64,000 nucleotides of DNA from Latilactobacillus fragifolii (GCF_905332535.1 NZ_CAJOCF010000001.1:62001-126000), one strand, 5' to 3'. Counted from the first letter of the stretch, positions 26,241 through 35,574 are shown. Numbers and translations: made by a program. Notes: generated by a model from the sequence alone, not told the origin.

Positions 26241-26572
26241 TTATCCACAAAAGTTGTCCACATATGCACAGGTGTTCGTCCCAAATATGGTGTCCCGAAT
26301 TTTTCTTGACACCAAATAACCGACGCATAATTTTTTTCATTAAATTTAATTAAAAAGTTATCCACCTTTTTTTGATTGTTCGCACTTCAAATTATCCGGT
26401 TCCAAATCCTTTTATAGTAACGTTTTTGAGGCATACGATTAATTTTATCAAAGTTATCCACCGCTTGTTAATTTTTTTGTGGATAACTAAAGAGACGTTT
26501 CAACCGTGTTATACCCACAATCCACAGACTTATCCACAGGTGATTTGTTTGCCTCCCCAGTTACTATCCACA
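26241..26572. promoter_or_regulatory. Cluster of DnaA boxes between htrA and rlmH
   Basis: In 332 bp I find perfect TTATCCACA at 26241-26249 and 26530-26538 and on the reverse strand at 26478-26486. One-mismatch copies stand at 26254 (TTGTCCACA), 26262 (ATATGCACA), 26358 and 26454 (TTATCCACC) and 26564 (CTATCCACA), with a weaker one near 26518. The intervening DNA is AT-rich. No open reading frame makes sense here. This is either a DnaA-titration/regulatory cluster or part of an origin. dnaA, dnaN and rpmH are not in the window. Confidence 0.75.
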
Positions 26573-26630
26573 TTGACATTTTTAAAACTTAACATTCTTG
26601 TCCCTTTGATCCAAATTTAGCCAAAATAAA

Positions 26631-26665
26631 AAAGCCGCCAACATCTCATTGATGCTGGCGGCTTT
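26631..26665 (-). terminator. Terminator of htrA
   Basis: AAAGCCGCCA pairs perfectly with TGGCGGCTTT, extended inward by ACATC/GATGC with one mismatch. It has A-rich and T-rich flanks and begins 4 bp after the htrA stop. Confidence 0.9.
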
Positions 26666-26668
26666 GCT

Positions 26669-27907
26669 TTATTTGACTGTCGTTGTACTATCTGTTGATG
26701 CTGCTTCTGTCAATTTCACCGTCGATTTCTTCAACTCACCATTATGGTAGTATTGAATCTCAACCGTACTGTTCATATCGTAGCTATAAAGTGTCGTGTG
26801 TAAGTCGGCAACACTTGTCACATCCTTACCACCTAAACCAACAATGACGTCGTACTTACTAATCCCAGCCTTCTTAGCAACTGAGTTGGCATTAACGGAT
26901 GCAACAACCACGCCACCTTTCACAGAGGTTGGTAACTTCAAGACAGATGCTTGTTGCGTTGATGAAACATTCGTCAAGTCGATAACACTAATCCCAAGTG
27001 CTGGTCGAACGACTTTCCCATTAGCAACTAGTTGATTAATAATTTTGACCACTTCGTTACTTGGAATAGCAAAGCCCATCCCTTCAACCGTTGTGCTCCC
27101 GTTAGAAGCTAATTTCATTGAATTAATCCCAATGACTTGCCCAGCAAGGTTAACTAGCGGCCCGCCTGAATTCCCTGGATTAATCGCTGTATCTGTTTGA
27201 ATAACGGTGGCTTGACCAGTCGCTTGGCCGGTTGTTTCATCCGTCACATCAATCGTCCGTTTCTTCGCTGAAATAATCCCTTGAGTGACAGAAGTGGCAT
27301 ATTCTGAACCTAACGGTGAGCCAATCGCAAGGACTGATTCACCGGGTTTGATACTGTCAGAGTCGCCAAATGTTGCGGTCTTCGTCACTTTAGCACTATC
27401 AATCTTTAAAACAGCTAAATCAGAAACAGCATCCGTGCCGACTAAGCTCGCATCGAGCTTCGTTCCATCACTAAGGATCACTTCTAGTTTATCCGAGCCA
27501 GAGACCACGTGATTATTCGTGACAATGTAGGCCTTGCCGTCTTTCTTTTCATAAATTAAACCTGAGCCTTCACTTGATTCTTCAAGTTGGCTACTGCTAC
27601 TTTTTTTATTGCTACTATCTGAGCCAAATAACGCACTCAAACCATCTGAGTTATCTTGTTGTTTTTGTAAGTTAACCACGGACACAACGGCTTTATTAAC
27701 CTTATTAAAAGCGGTTGTTGTTTGCGATGAAGAGTTAACTTTAATATTACTGATTTTAGTAGCACCGGCTTTAGTCGGCACTTGGGTCGTGCTTGAGACA
27801 GTGTTGCTGTTCATCTTTGAACCGGCATAACTAGCAACACCACCGCCAATTAATGCCGCGACAACAGCAACAACTGCGGTTCTTATTAATCCTGAATTCT
27901 GATTCAT
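26669..27907 (-). CDS. htrA: Membrane-anchored HtrA serine protease
   Basis: 412 residues. One N-terminal membrane segment (residues ~10-30) is followed by a Ser/Thr/Lys-rich linker. The trypsin-like domain has the triad H133 (NNHVV), D163 (SDLAVL) and S247 (GNSGGPLVN). A single PDZ domain lies at ~305-395. It degrades misfolded or exported proteins at the outer face of the membrane. In lactobacilli and streptococci htrA often sits, as here, next to rlmH and downstream of walRKHIJ, but the ~170-bp gap after walJ suggests a promoter of its own. Confidence 0.96.
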   Translation of the reverse strand: MNQNSGLIRTAVVAVVAALIGGGVASYAGSKMNSNTVSSTTQVPTKAGATKISNIKVNSSSQTTTAFNKVNKAVVSVVNLQKQQDNSDGLSALFGSDSSNKKSSSSQLEESSEGSGLIYEKKDGKAYIVTNNHVVSGSDKLEVILSDGTKLDASLVGTDAVSDLAVLKIDSAKVTKTATFGDSDSIKPGESVLAIGSPLGSEYATSVTQGIISAKKRTIDVTDETTGQATGQATVIQTDTAINPGNSGGPLVNLAGQVIGINSMKLASNGSTTVEGMGFAIPSNEVVKIINQLVANGKVVRPALGISVIDLTNVSSTQQASVLKLPTSVKGGVVVASVNANSVAKKAGISKYDVIVGLGGKDVTSVADLHTTLYSYDMNSTVEIQYYHNGELKKSTVKLTEAASTDSTTTVK

Positions 27908-28076
27908 CCTAATTCACCCAAACTTTCTAATAAATTCTGTTGATTGATTATCTTTATCATAGAATGTAAATTTGAAAAAATTATGAACAAGATACGAATA
28001 TTAAATTGTTTTTCTAATCCGCATTTTAGCGGACTTATTTCGCAAAAACAATTAAAATGTCTTCTATTCAGTTTAA

Positions 28077-28883
28077 TTATACAGCAAACAATGGATCAGC
28101 AACTGCTGGATCCGTATCTAAAATTTCAAAATCGGTGCCGACACCATAATCGTGTTCTTTTAAGATCGACGCAACCGTCAAATGGGCCAGTTCCTTCATA
28201 TTGTTTTCTTGACTCAAGTGGCCTAGGAAAACGCGTTTGGTCTGGTGACCAATGAACGACATCAAAGCGGATGCACCATCTTCATTCGATAAATGACCCG
28301 TATCACTGAGAATCCGTTGTTTCAATGACCACGGATATTTTCCCATCCGGAGCATCTCTAAATCGTGGTTACATTCTACTAAATAAGCATCCGCATTTGC
28401 AATTGTGCCACGCACTTGATCAGAGACATAGCCCGTATCGGTCAAAATTGCAAACGCGCGGTTATTATGATGGAATTGGTAGAATTGTGCGGCAGCGGCA
28501 TCATGTGATACACCGTAACTTTCGATGTCTAAATCACCAATTGACAAGGTACTGCCCATTTCAAAAATGTGCTTGTGTTCGGCAGGGACTTCACCAATAA
28601 TCGAAGCCATTGCATCCCATGTTGGTTGATTGGCATACACATCTATCCCATAACGTCGGGCCAATACACCCACCCCGCTACTATGGTCACGATGCTCGTG
28701 GGTCACTAATAAGCTGTCGACGTCCTTGAGATCGCGGCCAATACTATGCATTAAATCTTGTACGCGTTTACCGCTCATTCCCGCATCAACTAACACTTTG
28801 TGCTTAGGCGTTTCAATATACGTTGTATTGCCAGAACTACTGCTTGCGAGCACGCTGACTTGCATTGCGTCTTTTTCTACCAT
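28077..28883 (-). CDS. walJ: WalJ/YycJ metallo-beta-lactamase-fold hydrolase
   Basis: 268 residues. It begins with VLASSSSGNTTYIETPKHK, carries the metal-binding THEHRDHSSGV motif near residue 62 and a later GHLSNEDGAS and FLGHLSQENN pair of His motifs, as in YycJ proteins. The family has 5'-to-3' DNA exonuclease activity in Bacillus and is linked to cell division and DNA repair. It is the last gene of the walRKHIJ operon. The ATG at 28883 has AAGGGG upstream; MQVSVL six residues later is an alternative start. Confidence 0.93.
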   Translation of the reverse strand: MVEKDAMQVSVLASSSSGNTTYIETPKHKVLVDAGMSGKRVQDLMHSIGRDLKDVDSLLVTHEHRDHSSGVGVLARRYGIDVYANQPTWDAMASIIGEVPAEHKHIFEMGSTLSIGDLDIESYGVSHDAAAAQFYQFHHNNRAFAILTDTGYVSDQVRGTIANADAYLVECNHDLEMLRMGKYPWSLKQRILSDTGHLSNEDGASALMSFIGHQTKRVFLGHLSQENNMKELAHLTVASILKEHDYGVGTDFEILDTDPAVADPLFAV

Positions 28884-28919
28884 CTTTTGCTCTATCCCCT
28901 TGGTCTCTTTCTAAAACAA

Positions 28920-29735
28920 CTAAACTTCACTACGGTTCTTCATTAGTGCACCGGTAAAGGCGTTAATGCGCTTAACGACGACACTCTTAGAATTCTTGTT
29001 CTCAATGGCCACTTGCCAAGCTGGTACGTACACCGTGCTACTATTGGCGTCCAACAAAGCACTGTATCCAAGTTTAACCCACATAATACGCGAGTTATTC
29101 GGAATCTCATTATCCGTATATAAATCAATGACAGCATCTTGAGCAGTTACCTTCGTACTTTCTTTTTCACGCAAAACTTGAATCTTATTCGTATAAGTTT
29201 GCGTGTAGTGGCTAATCTGTCCGTCTTCTAATGTAAAAATCAGCTGACCATGTTCATCCATGATTTGCCCCCCTGGAACTTTTTGCACATAAACGACTTG
29301 TTGATCACTGGATAAGGCGTGTGAATAGCGGTAATCATCTGCTTGCAGCACATTATTAGGTTCCTTCATAAAGGCTGCCACCACTAAACGTTGGTTCCCT
29401 TTTTTGTAGGTTAACGGTTTATCTAGTTCGCTCGTTAGTGTCATCCGTGCCTTGTCAAACGAAACAGTTTGTCCGATTAGCTTGGCACTTGCCGTTTCTA
29501 ATAACGTCTGGTCCTTTTGCCGGCTAGCTAAATAATAGCCATCCATTCGGCGCTTGGAAAGTTTCTTCACTGAGATTTGATCGTCTTTTAAGTCCTTCAT
29601 AATCTGGCTCGTTTGTGAACCACTAGTAATCGCCGTCGACGTTATCGTCTGACTCCCCTTCAGCGAAGCAAATAAATAGATATCTAGCGCAATAAAAATG
29701 GCGATAAAAATCATTTCAATTCTGCGAAAATCCAT
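28920..29735 (-). CDS. walI: WalI/YycI regulator of the WalK kinase
   Basis: 271 residues. A single N-terminal membrane segment (RRIEMIFIAIFIALDIYLFA) is followed by an extracytoplasmic YycI domain rich in beta strands. With WalH it forms a membrane complex that restrains or modulates WalK, known from Bacillus and Staphylococcus. It starts 4 bp after the walH stop and lies 36 bp before walJ. Sequence conservation is low, and the assignment rests mainly on operon position, topology and length. Confidence 0.92.
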   Translation of the reverse strand: MDFRRIEMIFIAIFIALDIYLFASLKGSQTITSTAITSGSQTSQIMKDLKDDQISVKKLSKRRMDGYYLASRQKDQTLLETASAKLIGQTVSFDKARMTLTSELDKPLTYKKGNQRLVVAAFMKEPNNVLQADDYRYSHALSSDQQVVYVQKVPGGQIMDEHGQLIFTLEDGQISHYTQTYTNKIQVLREKESTKVTAQDAVIDLYTDNEIPNNSRIMWVKLGYSALLDANSSTVYVPAWQVAIENKNSKSVVVKRINAFTGALMKNRSEV

Positions 29736-29739
29736 TCAT

Positions 29740-31071
29740 CTAACTCCCTTCGGTTAATTCAGCTTTTTGCGCCATCAATGCGGAAAGGCTGCGCCAAACC
29801 CCTTTATATTGCACAAAGTAGGTTGGATTTAAATCAATCACTTGTTCGTTACTGGTTTCTTTGGTCCATTCGTATCCGACTTGCACGTTTTCCACATTTT
29901 CTAGCAAGAACCCATTGCTTGTCAATTGATTCAACACAGACTCCGTACTTGGTAATGTAACTTGCTTGTCTTCAGCAGGAACGGGGACTTGTAAACTATA
30001 ATTTGAAAAATCAATCTTTTGTCCGGTCGGTAAAAATTGCACCTTCACACTCCCAAAGTTAGTCTGGTAAAAGACTGGAAAGCCTTCGACATAGGTCCGA
30101 TAAGCGGTCGAATTCGTCGCTTTATCATAACTATAAAACCGCATCCCAGAAAGGGCGTTACCGGTTTTTAAAAGCGCATCGAAGCTGGCTTCAAAACTCT
30201 TGGTCAAAGTACTTGGTGATTGCTTATTTTCATACTTCACAAACGAAATTTCACCGGTATCATGGTTGATTGTTAGGCGTTTATACAAATTGCTATCCGT
30301 TCCATCTGTATAAATCGCACTACTACCTTGTTCTTTGGTATCAATCTTGTCTGTATTTTGTTGATTCAACAACGTTGTGATGTAATAATTCTCGGGTTGT
30401 TGATTAACCAAATAACTATAAGGTAACAATGTTTGATCGGCTGCCACATAAAGTAGTGGCTTGTGGTTCAACATCTTTTCGGCCACTTTCAAATGCACGT
30501 CAGCATTTGAAAGCACCTTTTTCACACGCGCTTGTGAAAAAACATTGAGTGTCGTTTGGTACACTTGATGACTTTGATCATTCATCAACCATAGCTTAGG
30601 CTGTGCGCCTAGTGTGATTCGAATCCGATTGAACGTCACGTTTTGGCCTAAATTATTATTCTGATAACTGAAGACCTTTTTAAAAATCGCGTACGAAATA
30701 TTATCTGGGTATAAAAGGGTCAACGTATGATCCGCACTAATTGCCTGATAATAATCATTTTCGCTTAACTTTGCTTGTTTAAACTGTGCCGATTTAGCGA
30801 GTTTCAATGTCGCTTTAAATTGTGGAATTAGACTCTCCTTTGAGTTATAAATCAACTGACTCTGATTGTCATTCCGCCACAATAGCTGTGTTGGTAAGAA
30901 AATATCGCCAATTTTTCGTTCTGTTTTACGACTTGTTGACTTAGTGGTGGCCTGACTGTCCGTCTGACGCTCATAATGCGCGTTACTGGTCCAGATTAGC
31001 CATGATAGTCCAATACTGACAATAATGGCTGCAATCAGTACAACGCGCATTAAAAAGTTATTAAATCGCAT
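29740..31071 (-). CDS. walH: WalH/YycH regulator of the WalK kinase
   Basis: 443 residues from ATG 31071, chosen because a perfect GGAGGTGATT stands 3-4 nt before it and because the open frame further upstream lies inside walK. The N-terminal membrane segment (FLMRVVLIAAIIVSIGLSWLIW) precedes a large extracytoplasmic YycH domain. Its start overlaps the walK stop by 11 bp, which indicates translational coupling. It works with WalI in controlling WalK in the cell envelope. Confidence 0.93.
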   Translation of the reverse strand: MRFNNFLMRVVLIAAIIVSIGLSWLIWTSNAHYERQTDSQATTKSTSRKTERKIGDIFLPTQLLWRNDNQSQLIYNSKESLIPQFKATLKLAKSAQFKQAKLSENDYYQAISADHTLTLLYPDNISYAIFKKVFSYQNNNLGQNVTFNRIRITLGAQPKLWLMNDQSHQVYQTTLNVFSQARVKKVLSNADVHLKVAEKMLNHKPLLYVAADQTLLPYSYLVNQQPENYYITTLLNQQNTDKIDTKEQGSSAIYTDGTDSNLYKRLTINHDTGEISFVKYENKQSPSTLTKSFEASFDALLKTGNALSGMRFYSYDKATNSTAYRTYVEGFPVFYQTNFGSVKVQFLPTGQKIDFSNYSLQVPVPAEDKQVTLPSTESVLNQLTSNGFLLENVENVQVGYEWTKETSNEQVIDLNPTYFVQYKGVWRSLSALMAQKAELTEGS

Positions 31072-32965
31072 CCCAATCACCTCCATCAGCATCAATTGGT
31101 TCATAAGGCAATGAAATGTAGAATGTTGAGCCTTTACCTTCTTGGCTATCAACCCAAACACGACCACGATGGGCTTCGATGACTTCTTTAGAAATTGCCA
31201 AACCTAAACCCGTCCCGCCTTGTTTACGAGAACGAGCCTTGTCAACCCGGTAAAAGCGATCAAAAATCTTACCGAGATCTTTCCGTGGTATCCCTAACCC
31301 TTGATCCGAGATGCTTAAAATCACATGACGATGGGTTTCCAATAAGCGACACGTAATCACGCCGCCATCTGGCGAATATTTAATCGCATTATTCATAATA
31401 TTATCGATCACTTGCATAAATTTATCGGTATCAATTTCAACCCATAAATCACGCTTAGTAAAGTCGCGCGTAATACTGTATTTCTTATTCGGATCATCCG
31501 TCGGTAGTTTACCCGTGCTGGTTGTCAGTTTAGGCAACTCGTCTTCATGTTCCTGATCCCGTTTGATCATCATGTCAAATCGGTCCAGTACATACCCAAA
31601 GAACTCGTTTAAATTAACGTATTCCAAATTCATCTTCGCCGTTCCTTGATCCATTCGCGACAAACTCAAAAGATCGTTAATCATTCGAATCATCCGATCC
31701 GTTTCTTCTTGGGTCACCTTTAAGAAGTTGGGAGCTAGCTCAGGATCTTGCCACGCGCCATCGTTCAGCGCTTCAATGTAACTTCGCACACTCGTTAATG
31801 GTGTCCGCAATTCGTGAGACACATTCGAAACGAATTCACGCTGTTCTTGTTCATTTTTTTGTTGTTCTGTAACATCGTGGAGCACACAAACTAAACCGGT
31901 AATATAGCCGGTTTCTTTTTGAATTAATGAAAAATCAACGTGCAAAATCAGGTCATGGTCTTGTTGTTCTGAGAAATCCAATACCATTTCCTGTTGTGTT
32001 TCCAAGAGATCCCGCAAAGAATATTCATCACTAATTCGCAACACCTTAAGCAATGACTGGCCCAGTAACTCATCGCGCGTCACGTTTAGAAAGTCTTGAC
32101 CAGTTTCATTGATAATTGTGATATTCCCTCGTCGATCAGTGGCAATGACCCCATCAGTCATATGACTGAGCACACTGTCGAGACGGCGACGTTCCGACTC
32201 TGACGCTTCTTGTGCCTCTTCAACCCGGACTGATAAGTTATTGACCGCAATTGCCAGTTGGCCCAGTTCATCTTGACCATAAATCTTAACTTGGCCAGAG
32301 TAATCGCCGCGTGCCATTTGAATCGCTTGTTTCTTCATTTCATCAATTGGTCGGGTAATTGCCCGGGAAATAACAATTGATAACGCCATCCCTAATAAAC
32401 CAGCGACTAAAGACGAGGTTAAGAAAATAACCGTAATCGATGAAATCCCTTTATAAACATCTTCCATACTAGCCCGGATATAAACAGCACCCACAACGGT
32501 ATTACTATCACCACTTGGATTAGTCAATGGTTGAATTGCGGTGTAATAACTCCCTAGTCTCTCATTGTATGCCACTTCTTGCTCTGTATGTCCAGAGTAA
32601 ATAACCTGTTTTACACGTGGATTGCGCGTCTTCTGACCAACAGTACTTTGATTATTCAAGTTCGTGACCCCGCGAATGGTTCCCTTGTTATCGACAACTT
32701 GAATTTCGGCAGAATTGCCCATATCGCCAATAATTTCTTTAATATTCTTGTTGGCATTACCATTATTATTCAGTAACTCATTGCTAAGCTGGTTTTGAAT
32801 GTAGGGCGTCACTTGTAAGGACTGCTTAAAATCACGGACATTCTGATATTCCAGTTGCTTCACAAAAGAAGCCCCGATAACTTCCAACGTTACCAGTAGC
32901 AACAGTACAAACACAATGGCAATTTTAAAATGTATCGATTGTAACAACCGAATTTTCTTATTCAT
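31061..32965 (-). CDS. walK: WalK essential sensor histidine kinase
   Basis: 634 residues: TM1 (~12-32), an extracytoplasmic sensor domain (~33-180), TM2 (~182-205), HAMP (~205-260), PAS (~265-365), HisKA with the phospho-acceptor His in VSHELRTPLTSV (near residue 390) and HATPase_c with NAIKYSPDGG, DQGLGIPRKD and GGTGLGLAI. It senses cell-wall state and phosphorylates WalR. It begins 9 bp after walR ends. The PAS region and HAMP are in the standard order for the Firmicute WalK. Confidence 0.97.
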   Translation of the reverse strand: MNKKIRLLQSIHFKIAIVFVLLLLVTLEVIGASFVKQLEYQNVRDFKQSLQVTPYIQNQLSNELLNNNGNANKNIKEIIGDMGNSAEIQVVDNKGTIRGVTNLNNQSTVGQKTRNPRVKQVIYSGHTEQEVAYNERLGSYYTAIQPLTNPSGDSNTVVGAVYIRASMEDVYKGISSITVIFLTSSLVAGLLGMALSIVISRAITRPIDEMKKQAIQMARGDYSGQVKIYGQDELGQLAIAVNNLSVRVEEAQEASESERRRLDSVLSHMTDGVIATDRRGNITIINETGQDFLNVTRDELLGQSLLKVLRISDEYSLRDLLETQQEMVLDFSEQQDHDLILHVDFSLIQKETGYITGLVCVLHDVTEQQKNEQEQREFVSNVSHELRTPLTSVRSYIEALNDGAWQDPELAPNFLKVTQEETDRMIRMINDLLSLSRMDQGTAKMNLEYVNLNEFFGYVLDRFDMMIKRDQEHEDELPKLTTSTGKLPTDDPNKKYSITRDFTKRDLWVEIDTDKFMQVIDNIMNNAIKYSPDGGVITCRLLETHRHVILSISDQGLGIPRKDLGKIFDRFYRVDKARSRKQGGTGLGLAISKEVIEAHRGRVWVDSQEGKGSTFYISLPYEPIDADGGDWDAI

Positions 32966-32974
32966 GTGGCAAAT

Positions 32975-33688
32975 TTACTCCTGATCAGGATTTCTTAAGT
33001 AATAACCAACCCCCCGGCGGGTCACTAACCATTCTGGATGACTGGGATTGTCTTCAATTTTTTCACGTAAACGACGGACCGTCACATCGACAGTCCGGAC
33101 ATCACCAAAGTAATCATACCCCCAAACCGTTTGTAATAAATGTTCACGAGTCATGACTTGGCCGATATGTTTAGCTAAATAATGTAACAATTCAAATTCA
33201 CGATGCGTCAATTCAATCTTGTCGCCCCGTTTTGACACAATATAAGCATCTGGATGAATTGTTAAATCCCCGATGTTAATCTCGTGGTTTTCTTCATTCG
33301 CTTCTTTATCTGATTGGCTCGTTGTCCCTTGTCGGCGTAAGTTAGCCTTAACTCGCGCCACCAATTCTCGATTTGAAAATGGTTTCGTCACATAATCATC
33401 AGCACCGAGTTCAAGACCGATTACTTTATCGATTTCAGAATCTTTAGCCGTCACCATAATAATCGGCATATCATGCGATTTACGCACTTGGCGGGCCACT
33501 TCTAGCCCATCAATCTTCGGCAACATCAAATCCAATAGAATTAAATCTGGAACAGCCTCTTCAACTTGCTGTAAAGCTTCTTCACCATCATAAGCTGTAT
33601 AGACTTCGTAACCTTCTTTGGTTAGATTAAATTTAACAATGTCAGAGATCGGTTTTTCATCATCAACGACTAGTATTTTTTTAGCCAT
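32975..33688 (-). CDS. walR: WalR response regulator
   Basis: 237 residues from ATG 33688 ([14 protein letters not shown]), supported by AAGGAGG 8 nt upstream. The longer frame to 33802 runs through the promoter. Receiver domain with acidic pocket DDE and phospho-acceptor Asp in [13 protein letters not shown], Lys in TKPF. C-terminal OmpR-type winged helix ([37 protein letters not shown]). It regulates cell-wall hydrolases and is normally essential. It is the first gene of walRKHIJ. Confidence 0.98.
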   Translation of the reverse strand: MAKKILVVDDEKPISDIVKFNLTKEGYEVYTAYDGEEALQQVEEAVPDLILLDLMLPKIDGLEVARQVRKSHDMPIIMVTAKDSEIDKVIGLELGADDYVTKPFSNRELVARVKANLRRQGTTSQSDKEANEENHEINIGDLTIHPDAYIVSKRGDKIELTHREFELLHYLAKHIGQVMTREHLLQTVWGYDYFGDVRTVDVTVRRLREKIEDNPSHPEWLVTRRGVGYYLRNPDQE

Positions 33689-33725
33689 ATATGGATCCTC
33701 CTTGAGTGTGGATGCTTTGCCCTCT

Positions 33726-33754
33726 ATTATACTCATTTTCAGAGAGCAATACAA
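33726..33754 (-). promoter_or_regulatory. Promoter of walRKHIJ
   Basis: On the reverse strand TTGTAT and TATAAT are separated by exactly 17 bp. The -10 box lies 38 bp upstream of the walR ATG. Confidence 0.8.
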
Positions 33755-33858
33755 AATTAGGTCGCTTCTGACCAGCTGGATGAACAAAATTGTTAACCCC
33801 AATAACGATTAAATCTTACGCACTTCGTTACTTTATTCAAAAAAAATACAAATAACTA

Positions 33859-33888
33859 TTTACAAAAGTTTGTTTAATATGCTATGAT
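33859..33888 (+). promoter_or_regulatory. Promoter of tRNA-Lys
   Basis: TTTACA and TATGAT with an 18-bp spacer, 28 bp upstream of the tRNA. Divergent from the walR promoter. Confidence 0.65.
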
Positions 33889-33916
33889 ATTTAAGTCGTA
33901 AGGCGAGACATCATAT

Positions 33917-33989
33917 GGGTGGTTAGCTCAGCTGGCAGAGCAACGGACTCTTAATCCGTGGGTCCAGGGTTCGATCCCCTGACCACCCA
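33917..33989 (+). tRNA. tRNA-Lys (CTT anticodon)
   Basis: A 73-nt cloverleaf: acceptor GGGTGGT with ACCACCC plus discriminator A, D-arm GCTCAGCTGGCAGAGC, anticodon loop reading CTT in ACTCTTAATC, and the T-arm motif GGTTCGATCCC. CCA is not encoded. It is followed by its own terminator. tRNA 3' ends are common integration sites, but I found no duplicate of this one in the window. Confidence 0.97.
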
Positions 33990-34008
33990 TCAAGTATACA
34001 TGATAAGT

Positions 34009-34049
34009 CGTTATAGAGATGCTTAGGCATTGATATAACGGCTTTTTTA
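34009..34049 (+). terminator. Terminator of tRNA-Lys
   Basis: CGTTATA...ATGC pairs with GCAT...TATAACG with a small internal loop, followed by TTTTTT. It begins 20 bp after the tRNA. Confidence 0.75.
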
Positions 34050-34367
34050 TTTCTTTAGACAACATAGCATGCCATAGTGGGTACGTCAAACCATACTCAC
34101 GTATTCAGCAAAAATCACGCACGGGAGCATATACACTAAGTAACAATTAATACATATTTCGGAAAGTCCTTAAACTGTAAAAACACAATAATAGTTTCCG
34201 CTAAAGTTGGCTTGAGTAATTCTTTTGCAAAGTCATTAAAAAAGAACGCTTTTCAGGCGGCTTCAAAACAGTGTAATCTAATCAAAACGGCAACGTGTGC
34301 TTACCCTCACAAGCGTAAAGTGGGGAGAAATCTAATTTTTAACTATCCAATTCAATTAACAGTTCTT
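34050..34367. other. Intergenic region without recognisable genes
   Basis: 318 bp between the tRNA-Lys terminator and the gene ending at 34368. I see no convincing reading frame, repeat or RNA fold. A short frame on the + strand from 34212 has no ribosome site and reads as chance sequence. Confidence 0.5.
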
Positions 34368-35168
34368 TTATTGAACATCTATTTTAGAAATTATTTCTGC
34401 TGCTTCATTATCAAAGGTAGTAGGAATCTGAAGTTTTTGCATACTATCTAATAGGTCTTGAGAAGTTTGCTTGACCCAAGCAGGCTCAGAGATGTACCTT
34501 GGGTCTTGATAATGAGTTGGTTCTCTGTAAAAATTAATAGATCCGTTGTGGTTAGAACTATACGTTATAATTATTGTTCCAGCCATCGTGCCATTACTAT
34601 CAATAGTTAAAGTTACAGTTTCTTGAGGAACTGTTACGGATGCTTCAAATGGGAGTACACGGTGCCCTTTTTCATTTTTTACTGCAGTAATTGAAATCGG
34701 TTGAGTTTTAATTTTGTAGTAATTGATAATTGTCTCTGTAACCCTCGCATATTCAATCTGATCATCACTATAGCCTGATGCTGGAAACTCATCATTCGTA
34801 GCATTCTTTCTTTTTTGGTTCTGGTTAAGACTAGTTGACAGGTTCGAACTATCATTGCCTATAGACTCTTCCTGATTAGAGCTCACAGAGCTATTACTAT
34901 CTTCGTTTGATCGGGAATTTTCAGTAGTTGTACTAGTTTTTAATTCCGCCGGTCTTGCAATGTGCTGTGCGCTTCCTTTCTTAGAGAAATAGAATGCGCC
35001 ACCAGCCACTATTAATAATATGACAAACGCTTGTATAGCGATTTCTGTTCTGCGTTTTGACCTGACCGCTAAAAAGTCATCACGCCATTGTGGGCTATTT
35101 CTGCGTTGTTTGTAAAATTCATATGTATGTTTAGTTCTTGTCCACTTACTTAAATATTTTTTCGCCAT
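34368..35168 (-). CDS. Single-pass membrane protein of unknown function
   Basis: 266 residues. A basic cytoplasmic N-terminus of ~43 residues (KKYLSKWTRTKHTYEFYKQRR) is followed by one membrane segment (IAIQAFVILLIVAGGAFYF), a Ser/Asn/Glu-rich low-complexity linker (~75-120) and a folded C-terminal domain of ~130 residues. The tail should lie outside the cell. No catalytic motif is recognisable. It stands alone between tRNA-Lys and the sortase gene, with long AT-rich spacers on both sides. I do not recognise the family. Confidence 0.7.
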   Translation of the reverse strand: MAKKYLSKWTRTKHTYEFYKQRRNSPQWRDDFLAVRSKRRTEIAIQAFVILLIVAGGAFYFSKKGSAQHIARPAELKTSTTTENSRSNEDSNSSVSSNQEESIGNDSSNLSTSLNQNQKRKNATNDEFPASGYSDDQIEYARVTETIINYYKIKTQPISITAVKNEKGHRVLPFEASVTVPQETVTLTIDSNGTMAGTIIITYSSNHNGSINFYREPTHYQDPRYISEPAWVKQTSQDLLDSMQKLQIPTTFDNEAAEIISKIDVQ

Positions 35169-35359
35169 TTTGTCGACCTTCCAATTCTATTTCTCAAACT
35201 ATTTAAATAGCCACTATCCGTTAACAATTCACTGCCCATGTAAAAAAATAATATGGGCTCAATAGATTAATAACCCTATTAACCTATTTCATCTTCTTAC
35301 AGATATTTAATTTTGTCCAGATAAAATTGAGTGCGTAATGTCGCATTTTATGACGCTAC

Positions 35360-35401
35360 TTATTGTGTCAGTACTCGTGCTTCAACTTGTTGACACAATA
35401 A
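35360..35401. repeat. Perfect inverted repeat, 11-bp arms
   Basis: TTATTGTGTCA and its exact complement TGACACAATAA, separated by 20 bp. No T run follows, so it is not a simple terminator. It could be a protein-binding site. Confidence 0.6.
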
Positions 35402-35462
35402 TCCTTTAAATTATCTATTATTGTTGGAAATAAAAAATTAGGTTTTGTCAGACGCTTAACCT

Positions 35463-35490
35463 TTTAAAAAATGCTATCGCATTTTTTAAA
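35463..35490. terminator. AT-rich hairpin, possible bidirectional terminator
   Basis: A perfect 12-bp stem (TTTAAAAAATGC and its complement) around TATC, with T-rich sequence inside the arm. It stands apart from any gene end. Confidence 0.4.
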
Positions 35491-35543
35491 GCTGCTCGTT
35501 CTATTTATTCTTAGCGGGAATCTCAGCCCAATAATTTTCAAAT

Positions 35544-35574
35544 AAAAAACGTCACCAGTTGGATGACGTTTTTA
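35544..35574. terminator. Terminator downstream of the sortase gene
   Basis: AAAAAACGTCA pairs with TGACGTTTTT around a 9-nt loop, flanked by A and T runs so that it can act on both strands. It lies 66 bp beyond the sortase stop. Confidence 0.75.

Noticed and set aside
33689-33802. Longer N-terminus for WalR (and similar extended frames for walH, deoC, purA, pbuG and the PTS gene)
   Set aside because: In each case the shorter start has a strong ribosome site and matches the family's N-terminus; the extensions run through promoters or upstream genes.
33917-34367. Integrated element using the tRNA-Lys 3' end as att site
   Set aside because: No duplicate of the tRNA 3' end and no integrase nearby; the following bases form an ordinary tRNA terminator.
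34212-34451. Small gene on the + strand opposite the orphan membrane protein
   Set aside because: No ribosome site, no family resemblance, and it overlaps the 3' end of the better-supported gene.
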